From: Gnetum montanum
Taxonomy: Eukaryota; Streptophyta; Gnetopsida; Gnetales; Gnetaceae
NCBI GenBank assembly: GCA_015680685.1
Contig: MNCI01007686.1
Coordinates: 227,405-291,404, forward strand
Reading direction: 5' to 3'
DNA: 64,000 bases
The notes beneath the pieces were generated by a model. The model was not told the origin of the DNA. It saw only the letters and a list, made by a program, of their open reading frames with translations, and searched no databases. This document shows, piece by piece, positions 24,700 to 35,379 of the stretch. The stretch's first letter is position 1. The number at the start of each line of letters is the position of its first letter. A program made the position numbers and the translations under genes.

Positions 24700-25637
24700 A
24701 GCTAGCATGCCTGAAGCAACTTTATTTGTAAATTTATGATTAGATGCATTTTTGTTGGCTACGATATTAGGCATCTAATATTAGAGCCATGATATCGTGT
24801 ACTTGATATCGGAGCCCATGCTACGACATTGGATATCAGATATTGTGCCACACATGCCTACCTATAAATATGACACTTAGGTGCATGGTCCAACAACAAT
24901 TTCGTCCACCCTTAACTAAAACTCTTTTAGTTTGTTTTCGCAATTTTAGTTTGAGGTACTTAGCAGTGTGTGCCCGTAGTGTGGTGTTCATAGTGTGGTG
25001 TTCAGTGATTGTATGAAGTCTTTATTCGAGCATCTTATATTTGGACACAAGTGTGATAGGCAATAAAGACCGTGATTACTTTTTACCATTGTAGCATCCA
25101 CTTAATTTCTTTACTGTTTACCTAGAATAATGTTCACCATTTTCACTTAAATGCTTTCTTAGTTAATGTTTACCATTCCTTGCATTTTACTTTCACTGTT
25201 TCAAGTACTAAGTGTAGTTATTTGGTACCCTAGTAGTGTTATCACTTGATTCACTTAGCAATGGTACACTTGGTAATCCCAATGATGACTACATGAGTCC
25301 AAGGCATGTACGGTAAATCAAGACTGGATATCCATTGCCTTAGTCTAAGTTAGAATTACTTCCTTGTAGTTATTGTCTTACTTAGGATTAGAAACCAATT
25401 CCATTTCATCATGTTTACTAGGAGTAGCAATGGCCCTACAACATAAAATATCATATACCTCACTGTGAGTTAAACCATACCCATAGATTTCACTAGCTCA
25501 TGTGGAAAGACAATGATCCTAAACTTTAACCAATCACTAGCATATTCACATTGCCTTGTCCATGGATTACAATCGAGCTATGCATGAACACTCGTATCTT
25601 GTATGGTTGGGTGTTGAATTACTCCACCACTCATCAC
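24700..25637 (+). repeat. Solo LTR F, same superfamily as A to D
   Basis: The right end (GTATGGTTGGG..CCACTCATCA, ending 25637) and the middle (TATAAATA near 24852, then CAATAAAGACC with CATTGTAGCATCCACTT) match LTR parts of A, B and C. No internal sequence adjoins it. U3 has repeated GATATC words. The left boundary is uncertain: a stretch of about 30 bp, AAGTGATG..AGCTAGCATGCCTGAAG, occurs both at 24690 and at 25647, so the flank is duplicated beyond a simple 5-bp target site. Confidence 0.7.
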
Positions 25638-25697
25638 TTTCTAAGTGATGTAGCTAGCATGCCTGAAGTGCTTCCTTTGATCTACAATCATTCTACT

Positions 25698-25785
25698 ACT
25701 AAATTATATAAGTGGCTAATATCAAGATTTGATAACTTGCAACTAAATTATATAAGTGGCTAACATCAAGATTTGATAACTTGCA
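25698..25785. repeat. 44-bp tandem duplication
   Basis: ACTAAATTATATAAGTGGC begins at 25698 and 25742; the two units are nearly identical, so it is a recent local event. Confidence 0.9.
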
Positions 25786-26669
25786 TATATCCTAGCTACC
25801 ATATGTACCTCACTCCATCTATCCATTGGACTTCTCTTTTTATGATTTTATTAGCTAACTAGAATCCACCTTGAGTTTTTCTTTGAGAATCTAATCCACA
25901 CTCACAAACTATCAAGCATCCAATTTATGACTACTTTTTTTTCTTTATCATGAAAATGAATAAATAATTATTGCTACTAAAGTTATGAAGCATTGCAGAA
26001 TGAGTTAAAATAAATAAGTTTGATAATCATTAGGTTTTGGAGGTATTTTCTCCCATCTAGCTAAGTTTGCCACTTTTTGGTACTTATTGTATCATGAGGA
26101 CTCATTTGCAACTAGCACTAGCTCATATGCAAATTGTGCTCTACATCCAAGCTGATATATGTGATTTATTGCATTCTTAGGGCACTTGTATTAATTCCTC
26201 TTTCATAGATTAAATTATCTATATATTATTTTAATTTTTTAACTAAAATTACTCTTCTTAATTAGAAATGGTTATTCCTTGTATTTTCCCTATTGAGGCA
26301 CAACAACAAATGTACTTTGCCCCACTTAAAGCTAGAGAATCATTGATGACTCTCTAAGGCTTGGAGAATGTAATGATAAATATTGATGATTCTCGACTTG
26401 ACATTCTCCTCCTTTATAAGTGGCTATTCATCTAGATTAAATATGCAATAAACTTTAATTAGTAATATCTTTAATTTTATATCTTTATCTTCTTTTTAAT
26501 CATACACTTGATGCTTTTCTTACTTTTCTACAACAATCTAGCAAGCTAGTGGATTTGAGATTGCTTGCAAATATGAAGAGTCCACTAGGATGGTATTATC
26601 AATGATGAAATTATGTAGCTATTTGTTGAGTTATTTTAGGTGTACTATGATCAACTTAGACTAGATATT
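25786..26669. other. AT-rich flank of element B
   Basis: No gene, RNA or known repeat recognised. It ends with ATATT (26665-26669), the left target duplication of element B. Confidence 0.5.
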
Positions 26670-27611
26670 TGATGAAACACAGTTTGTTGCATCGACTAGG
26701 TGTCATCGATGGGGCCTTGTTGACACATTTTGCTTCGTCAACTAGGCCCCTTCAATTAGGCCCTGTTGATGTAGTTTGTTGCATCGATGCCGCCCTGTTG
26801 ATGCAGGGGTTTGTTTTGGCCTATAAATACGTGCTCACCAGCCACATTTATAGGATCAAATTTCATAGAAGTAGTAGAGCTCTTACAAGTTGTTTAGTTA
26901 AAGGTTAGAATCTTTTTCCCAAGTGCGTGCAAAAAGATTCATTGAGTGTATAGATCTTTATTCAAGCATTGTTGTACCTGAGCACAACAGTGTGTGCGGT
27001 AATAAAGACAAACTTCTTGATAAACCTTACAACATTTTGGATAGTTTAAATGTTTCATTTATGCATTTAATATTTTCAATTATTTATTTAATATTTTCTA
27101 GTAATTAAGTTGATTAGGCTAATTAAGAGAAATAAGCTAAACATATTAAATACATAAGTATGATTGCTTCAAACATAACATGTATTCTCTTGGTAATCCT
27201 AGTAGTGTTATTGCTTGGTGCGCCCAGTAGCATAGCACTTGGTAACCTAGCAGTGGATATGTGCATTCAGGACGTGTATGGAAAGTGGGAACAAATGCTT
27301 ATGTTAGTATTAATTAGAGACTAGTTAGTTAGTTAATTTAGATTAGTCATTAAATTACTCTATATCTCTCTCTTCAAGCACCCAAAAACATAAAACGTAA
27401 AATGATAAAAATGATATGCCTTGATTACTCTTAACCATATAATTATGCTTCACAAGTGTAATTGGGAAGACAATGAATGACCTTAGGGCAAGGTTTACTT
27501 CCTAGAAGACTAGTGTACCAAAAACTGTAAAGTCCATGGAATTCAATCGAATCATGCGTGAACACTTTGTGATTCATATGGTTGGGCATAGGGGTACCTC
27601 GCCACTCATCA
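26670..27611 (+). repeat. 5' LTR of element B
   Basis: 942 bp, TGATGA to CATCA. U3 carries imperfect repeats built on CATCGACTAGGCCC and GTTGATGCAG, then TATAAATA at 26822-26829; AATAAA at 27001-27006. Confidence 0.92.
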
Positions 27612-27612
27612 T

Positions 27613-27632
27613 TAGTGCCATTTTCAGGGACC
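27613..27632 (+). promoter_or_regulatory. Decayed tRNA-Asp primer-binding site of element B
   Basis: TAGTGCCATTTTCAGGGACC: 12 of the first 18 positions agree with the tRNA-Asp complement; five of the six changes are C-to-T or G-to-A. Confidence 0.75.
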
Positions 27633-27761
27633 TTTTTTGTTGAAATGTGTGCTATCTAGGATTAGTAAATATTATTAATATTGTTGGATGAACTCAAGGT
27701 CACCATCACTCTCACATGACATATAACTACAAAGCACACTGATAATTTTATTTGTTGCAAA

Positions 27762-29940
27762 ATGTCTTCTTTCCATAGGTGTGAAGATGTTAAACCATTG
27801 GTTCCACAGGAGTGCAAAGTGGTATATACTCATCTAGATGAGTATGTATCAAACTTCACCTTCATCCTACATTAGGATGAACAACTATGATGGTGTGATA
27901 TGGAGGGCAACCTTGTCTTGCTCCCTGATTGATCTATGTCTAGGATGTTGTTTCAAACCCTTAAGAAGTTAGACATCTTGGATCTTCATGAGGAATATGT
28001 TGTGGTTGATCATAACACATAGGATTACCATCCCATTAAAACACAATGCAAGCAAGATCAACACTAGGTGAAGCACCATGAGCTTTTAAAGGGAAGACAC
28101 TTCACTAATCCCTTGTTCCTTCTAAACCAAGATGACAATGAGGATCCTCCCTTTGAAGGCTCTCAACGTGAAGATTCTCCACCCCTTGTTGTTGGTAATG
28201 AGGGTGTGACCCTAAACTTGCAATCCACTATTCATAAACTAGGTTCAGGAAAAAGTGATAGTCACAGTAGGGACTAGGGTAAACATCACATTTGCAAAGG
28301 ATCTAAGGATGGTGGTTGTAATGAGCAAAGAGGTGGTGGTGGATACCACAATGATGGTGGCAGTCCATCTTCCTCTTCACCCTTTGCATCTGATTCCGAA
28401 CATTCCTCTTCATCTACTAGTTCTCATAAAAATCACTGTTGAAATAATCATGATGAAGGTGATCAACAAGACAAGAATGATTGTCAAGGCCATCAAGAAA
28501 ATAGAGGTGGCAGGAACCATCATCGGTGTCATCAATGCAATGATGATGATGAACCTCTGTTGGTGACTCGAAGCATGCTCAACATTGCAGAGGTAGTAAA
28601 AATTCCAACCAGGCATGTGAGAGATAGCCAAATCAAGTGCATAGACATAAATAATATCCTAAGATTTGAGAGGGGATACAACTTTGATCCACAAACACAT
28701 CTACAAGCTTTTCACGATGCTTGTGCCTTATAGAACATTGAAAATGATTAGTAGAAACTCAAGCTTTTCCCTAGGACACCCATCAAGGAAGCTGAAAGCT
28801 AGTATTGGTCCTTGAAGCTGGAAGCCATTCGTCAATGGAGTACAATGTTAGAGCTATTCAATGATAATACCAGACACACTCCAGAGTAATTGACTTAAGA
28901 AGGCAAATCCAAGGCTAGAAACAAGGAACACATGAACCCTTAGATGTCGCCATGGGTAGATACTATTCACTCTTACATCAATTCCTTGGCCATGGTTATT
29001 CTTAAAGGGAATAGCTCCACCACATCATAAATGGACTCAAAGCCAAAACTAGAAGAACTCTTGGGCTTTATGCCCAAGGGGACTGTTTAAATTAATAGCT
29101 CATCAGATTCGTAGGCTTATAGAGTAGGTAGCAAAAGAAGAAGGTGAGTTGCAAAAAAGGAAAAGTGTGGAAGAGTATAATAGGGAACCTTCCATTTAAA
29201 AAAGAGAAGTCTAATTTTATGACAAGGAGGAGTCACCACTTGACAAAGTGGTGAACAAGAAAACCTTGCCTATTCAAAAATATATTTTTGACATTTCAGC
29301 AAAGGTTGATAAATTATGGGACTCTTTGGATGAAAAGTTTCAAACTACTATGAAGATTGTTGAAGCATCCAAAGAACAGAATAATAATCGTGAACACAAG
29401 AAACGAAAAGAAGTTAAATGTGCTTACTATAGAGGTAAGGGCAAAGTTACTGCTGTTGAGAAAGTTGTGAAGATAGACTCTAAAGATGATACTAGTTATG
29501 AAATCTATTAATATAAACATCCAAAGGGGTTTTTCCCTATGGTGTCACACTTATAAGAGTTTGGGATGTATGCATTGAATCCTCAACTAGCATGTATGCA
29601 AGCAATTAGATGATTGTTGTATCCTCAAGGAAATCCAAGGTAGTTCCACTAGAAACAATAAGCTTATTACCCAAGTGGAGCTCCACCACAACCATATCCA
29701 TCCCCCCCACCGCCCACAATACCATCAAACACATTCACCATTTACTCGAGGAGCCCATATCTATACCACCCTTCACATTTGTCTACACACATCCCTCCAC
29801 CTTCAACCCAGTTATCTCTTGCTCTATCCATGCAAGGAGAAATTCCTCCATAGCCACAACAACAAAATGCTACGAGGGCTATACAATCAAAAATGGTTTT
29901 TTTTTTCCAAATGATTTAGACAATCGATCTAGGAAATAAC
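27762..29940 (+). pseudogene. Gag remnant, element B
   Basis: Starts ATGTCTTCT at 27762, the same start word as D. The N-terminal block THLDEYVSNFTFILH is shared with D. A low-complexity His/Ser/Asp segment follows (28300-28560), then LVTRSMLNIAEVVKIPTR, then the core FERGYNFDPQTHLQAFHDAC near 28665-28725 and MLELFND near 28845, then TLPIQKYIFDISAKVDKLW from 29260. The segment homologous to D's knuckle has lost its cysteines (SYEIYQYKHPKG). A Pro/Thr-rich tail follows to about 29940. There are many stops. Confidence 0.8.
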
Positions 29941-30069
29941 CCCTTTTTTGACCCAATAGTCCTCCTAAACCCTCACAACCTAATGTGGCTAGTCACCCTA
30001 CATCTCCAACATCCTCATCCTTTGCATCAAACACCTTCGAGTGCCCAACCAAACGTCACCTTGGATCTA

Positions 30070-30690
30070 TACTACGATGTTAACTCATGTTGTTTCTAAT
30101 TGGATCAAGATTGGAAATATTTCCATGAAAATATTTGACCCAGAAAGTCCATTCATTTACCTGAAAATTGTTGGACATGAGCCATGAAAGGCTCTTCTTG
30201 ATTGTGGTTTTGATGTTAATCTCATCTCTCATGACATGTACAAGGCATGGAACCTACCACCTCTTAAGAAGAGAAATATGCATTTAGAATTGGTAGACCA
30301 GGAAATCACTATTCCCTTGAAATTGGTGAAGGACATTATGACCATAGTTAGTGAGTGATCCTATCCTACTGACTTTCTAATGATCAAGGTCGAAAACTAC
30401 CAAGGTGACTTTTCCATCATTATGGAAGGGCCTTGGTTAAGAACAATCGATGCATGTATGGGCATTAGGGACCTCTTCTTGGAAATCTCCAAGGAAAATG
30501 AATTTGGCAGGTTGGAGAAGAAGCATATTCCATGCATTACGTATAGTGATAATGGGTGTAATTTCATGCATCACGTATAGTGATAATGGGTGTAATTGCA
30601 TGCAAAAGATTTGGTCCATCAAAGTACATACATTAAAGCATGTAATTAGTGTGCATAAAAAACAGATATTCAAAGGTGTTTGTATGTAGT
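30070..30690 (+). pseudogene. Retropepsin-like protease remnant, element B
   Basis: LLDCGFDVNLISHDMYK near 30195-30245: the active-site D-S-G has become D-C-G. Downstream are FSIIMEGPWLRTIDA (about 30410) and PCITYSDNGCNF. A 34-bp tandem duplication at 30541-30608 repeats the TYSDNGC part. Element C has the intact DSG version. Confidence 0.8.
30541..30608. repeat. 34-bp tandem duplication in the protease region of B
   Basis: GTATAGTGATAATGGGTGTAA at 30541 recurs at 30575. Confidence 0.85.
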
Positions 30691-30751
30691 AGCCACAAAA
30701 TAGGAGGGTACCGAGTGGCTGATAGCTGAATTTGGAAGTAGCACATTATGC

Positions 30752-33375
30752 ATGGAATTAACTAAGAGCCTAACATGTGCTTATGTTGAAAACATGAATG
30801 AACTTGAGCAAGTTCATCACCAACTCTCTAATGATGAAGATGATGATAGCTATTGGGGAGAGTTGGAAATCTCTGATAACTTCAAGAAGAAGCCCCTAGA
30901 GCTGAAAACTTTATCAGTTGACATGGAGTATGCATTCTTAAACAATGGTAAGCTAGTTATAATCAATGCCAAACTTTCTCTTGGCCAAAAAGAAAAGTTA
31001 TTAAAGGTGGTTAACAAATGGTCAATAGTCTTTACTTGGTCATATAACATTCACAAGTCCCTTGGGGACTTTTTCATATTGTAAGATGTCATTTGATCTA
31101 TGTAATATCCTTGTAACATTTCAATGCCTAGTCCTTAGCATCTCCTAGTAGCAAATAGGTAGTGGTGTGGAAGTCTTCATGGATGACTTCTCCACCTATG
31201 GAGCTACATTTGAGCAAGCCTTGGATTACCTTGAGAAAGTATTGAAAAGATGTATGGAAATAAATTTGCGACTCAACTGGCAAAAGAGTCATCTCATGGT
31301 CCAAGAAGGCATTATGTTGGGACACTGAATTTCACAAGAAGGGACTGAGGTAGACCCAGAGAAGATAAGGGTCATCGAAGAAATAACATGCCAACCAAAG
31401 ATAGTTAAAGACGTCTGATCATTCCTTAGACATACTAGCTATTACTGGCGATTCATAGAGAATTTCTCTAGGATCGCAAAGCCATTAGTCTAGCTAACAT
31501 AGAAAGATGCTCTGTTCATTTGGACTAAGGAGCACGAACATGCATTCCAATAGTTGAAGGAAAAACTTGTAGAAACTGCAATTCTATAGGCACCAAACTA
31601 GTCTAGACCATTTCACATAATGACAGATGTATTGAATTATGCTTTGGGAGTGGTGCTTATATAGGTGGATGATAAAAAATGTTCATATTACATCCATTGC
31701 ATGAGCTAAAGTATTCTAGGTGCACAGCTGAATTACAACATCACGGAGAAAGAACTAATGGCAATGGTGTATGCTATTGAAAAGTATAGGCACTATGTGC
31801 TTGGTTATAAGGTATTTGTCCACATGGATCATAGTTCCACATGCTTCCTAATGAACAAACCAACGGTGAGCCCCCATATCATACGATGGCTTGTGATCTT
31901 GTAGGAATTTGATCTCACAATGATAGATCAAAAAGGGATTGAGAATGTGGTCACTAACCACCTCCCTTAATTAAGATGGGATAATAAAGAGGAGGAGAGC
32001 CTACTCTCTAATTAGTTTCTATATGAACTCCTCTTTACAGGAGCAATAAATGATCAAATTCCCACAGAAACAACATGGTACAATGGCATCCTCACCTATC
32101 TTCTCACTTAGAAGATGCCACAAGATCTTGACTTCAAAAAGAAGTAAAAGTTTCTTCATCAGGCCAAATACTTCATGGAAATCAATGGACACCTCTACAA
32201 GATGTGCGTTGATGGCTTGATTCATTGCTATGTACTTGATGAAGATCAATTGTGCATTCTCTAGGATGCTTACGAAGGGCCTTGTAGAGGCCACTATGTA
32301 GGGAGACGCATGGCCATAAAAATCTTGATGATAGGATACTATTGGCCTACAATCTTTAGGTATGCCCACTAGTTTGTTTGATCTTGTGAATGCTATCAAC
32401 GAGATGGTAGGATGAATGCTCACATGGAAGGTCCTCAATAGTGGATTCAACCACTAGAGCCCTTTGACATATGGAACATTATTTTCATGGGTCCCATTAC
32501 ATCCATGTCTAATGGAAAGGTGTATATCATCATAGTAGTCAACTATTGCACAAAATGGATAGAAGTAGCAACTATTATTGATTGTACATCATCCAATGCT
32601 ACTAGATTTTTATAACAAAATGTTGTAAATAGGTTTGGAATGCCACGTGCACTAATTTCTGACAATGGAACTTATTTCACATGTGCCACTTTTAGAAAAT
32701 TGATGCAATGCTTAGGGGTCGAACATAAATTAACAACACCCTATCACCCTCAAGCTAACTATCAAGTAGAGGTAACTAACAAGGAGACTACAAAGATCAT
32801 GGCAATGACCATTAGCGAATATAGAAAAGATTAGAGAAAAAAACTCAATGATGCCCTATGGGCCTATCGCTCAACATGGAAACTTCATATTGGCTACTCT
32901 TCCTACGAGCTAGTGTATGAAAACTTCCAACACTCCTGATTCAATCCAAACTTTGTACACTCTCAATAGCCTGTGATTTGAATCTTGACCTAAGTCTAGC
33001 ACAAATAGAAAGACTAATCAACCTCAACATGCTAGATGAAAATTGATTAGTGGTCCTATCTTCAAATGAGGTGCATAAGGTAGTTAACAAGCAACGTCAT
33101 AACCTCAAAATATGGAAAGTGAAATTTCAACCAGGAGATATGGTTCTCTATTGGAACACCACATACATACCCTAGAAGACAAAGTTTTAAATGTTGTGGG
33201 AAGGACCTTATATAATTTATCAAACCTTTTCCTCTGGGACCATGTTAATCTACAAGCCCACAAGCCCAAATAAAAAGCAATTGGTTAACACCCAACAAGT
33301 AAAACCTTTTCTCGAACCAAGACAAGCCAATACAACTACCACCTCAACGGATGAACAACCACACTCTATTTTCTA
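30752..33375 (+). pseudogene. RT, RNase H and integrase remnant, element B
   Basis: A linker with LSVDMEYAFLNNGK leads to RT. The RT fingers and much of the palm are deleted: TWSYNIHK at 31033 joins SLGDFF, which in C lies several hundred bases further on. The catalytic box remains as VFMDDFSTYG near 31170. RNase H follows (ILNYALGVVL, LNYNITEKELMAMVYAIEKY). Integrase has a zinc-finger-like stretch near 32260-32400, then FDIWNIIFMGP, where the first catalytic Asp is lost, ISDNGTYF near 32655 with the second Asp kept, and the Glu in VEVTNKET near 32770. A C-terminal piece MLWEGPYIIYQTF is at 33191. Frameshifts and stops occur throughout. Confidence 0.85.
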
Positions 33376-33390
33376 GATCTCCTTCATTCA

Positions 33391-33405
33391 TCATAGTCTT
33401 GGGGG
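33391..33405 (+). promoter_or_regulatory. G-run motif 1 of element B
   Basis: TCATAGTCTTGGGGG followed by AGATGGCCATCCATGCTAA; the same block ends pol in C and D. Confidence 0.55.
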
Positions 33406-33409
33406 AGAT

Positions 33410-34859
33410 GGCCATCCATGCTAACCATACACATGGCTTTTTAGTCTTTTACTTTTTTTTTTACACTTTGCTGATCTTTACCTTTTTCTTTGGTTTTTTG
33501 TATTATTGATTTTCTCAATTTTTGTTTTACAAACATTGTTAGTATGTATTACCTTTCTTAATTAAGTTTACACTTTTTTATATTTTACTCTTGTTTTATT
33601 TTATTTTATTTAAGTGTGAATTTTCATTATTTTTGCTAATAAAATTGCTTTATTATCATAGGACACAATGCCACTATTGTTGTTTACTAATGATGGGTTG
33701 TGCTTAATGTTGTGATTGTCAATGTCTAGTTTCTATTTTTGGATTCTAATGTCTGATGACTATGACATAGTTTATTTTTCATGGAATAGGTAGTGAGTCC
33801 ATGACATCTGCCCATCCAACAAACTCTATGGTTTTCCTTGTTCTGGAAGTTTGAGGTACCTTCCCTTAAAAGAAAAATTTTAATCAATTGGTTACCTTGG
33901 TAGTTCTAGAATTGGAAAGGTTCAAAGGGTTGTAGAGGGTGTGACTTCAAGGTGACTCAATACTCTTTGTAATCTTCTACTTACTTGAGTGCTTGGGTGT
34001 TTTTCATGAACTTCTTACCATTCCATTCCAACCATTGATAGGAAGTCAAATAAAGTATTTGCATGGTGTGGTTCCCATCGAACAATTCAAAAAAAAATAT
34101 GATGATGATGGAAATTCAACACACACCCCTTAGATAAATAAATAGGCTATAAGCACTGCTTATGGGACTAGAAAGACATGTTACCCATGCTTGAAGGTCC
34201 CCTCTAACTAGGGAGCACTCTTGTATCTTGAGTGGGTAGATCAGTCTTAAAGTGGTGATGCAAAGTCACTAAATGAAGCCGGTTTTGGTTTAGGCTAAGG
34301 ATGGATCTTCTCAAGTCATTTTAAACACGTGTTCCACAAGGGACTTTTATGATCTTAATTCGAGATTCCATTCCACATTCTCAGTCATCCATCAATGCTA
34401 CCATAACTCACCTCACTACTAGTTTTTATGTTATGTTCAATGTCTTGGTCTAATGTGTTGGAATTCTTCGATAGATTCTTTTTGATTGGTCCTTAACTTT
34501 TCATGACCATTAATCAATTGTGGGGCCCACAAGCTCCTTAGTTGGGGTTATGCAAGGGAAACAAAGGCATGTAACTACTATGGGGAGGACCCACTTGCAT
34601 ATCTCTTGGTTTGATTAGTTAAGTCCTTGACCTTTGACATTGCTACAATTCTATCTTTCGCATATTCCATTGTGCAAACCACTCTGTGCTCCTTGAACCA
34701 TCTTTTTCCATTTTTCTTGATTTTCTCAATTTTTGGAACTACAACATCCTCTTCTCGCATTTTCATCATGTTCATGGCTATTTGGGCTTCCATTTGACCC
34801 TAATTTCATTCAAAATCTCCTTATAATTTTTAAGTTTTGACTTGGTCAACGGTGGTCAA
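33410..34859 (+). other. Inter-ORF region of element B
   Basis: T-rich, non-coding; shared word blocks with A, C and D (for example GTAGTGAGTCCATGACATC and ATAGGCTATAAGCACTG). No ORF of note. Confidence 0.6.
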
Positions 34860-34945
34860 TAGCTGCATCAATGAGGCCCCGTCGATGCAGTAGACCACAT
34901 CAACTAGGCCCCATCAATACAATGCAAAAATAGTATAAATGCCAC
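34860..34945 (+). promoter_or_regulatory. Putative internal promoter of element B
   Basis: GCATCAATGAGGCCCCGTCG, GATGCAG and CATCAACTAGGCCCC words, the same as in B's own U3, followed by a TATA-like AGTATAAATG at 34933-34942. This mirrors the LTR promoter layout but lies 5' of the extra ORF. Confidence 0.6.
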
Positions 34946-35086
34946 TAAACACTTTGGACTTTTTGCATTTGGTCCATAGCACCCAAGGAGTTTTTGCAAT
35001 TTTTAGAGCCCAAAACCTTCTTGAGCCTATAACTCTTGCACTGTTTATCCGAATCATCTTGTCCTTCAATCTTGTAGTTACCAAAG

Positions 35087-35379
35087 GTAAGCTCTTAGTT
35101 GTGGGGGTAGTAAACCTCAAGGTTTTAACAATAATTTTTTAAAACTTTTCCCAACTCCCCTAAAGTGTTAAGATATAAATTGCAATTAAATCATTAATTT
35201 TTGAGAGTTTAACTCTTCCAACAACTTCGGTACACCAAGGATTAACTTAAAAATTAATTAAAAATTAAATACTTAAACCATCTAATAATAATCACACCTT
35301 AGCCATGAGTAACCTTCCTATGAGAAAAGGTATTCCAGTCATTCTAAGTTACATAATATTTGCTAATTTGTGATTATAG
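35087..35379 (+). other. Putative leader intron of element B extra ORF, with G-run motif 2
   Basis: CCAAAG|GTAAGC donor at 35087, a TGCTAAT branch-site-like word at 35361, and TGATTATAG acceptor ending at 35379, directly before ATGGCACC. Inside lies TTAGTTGTGGGGGT (35096-35109). C and D show donor, G-run, acceptor and ATG in the same order; A keeps all but a clear donor. Confidence 0.6.

Noticed and set aside
26684-26815. U3 repeats of element B as a possible CRISPR-like or host tandem array
   Set aside because: Irregular, diverged words inside a defined LTR, in a plant genome; they recur in the partner LTR.
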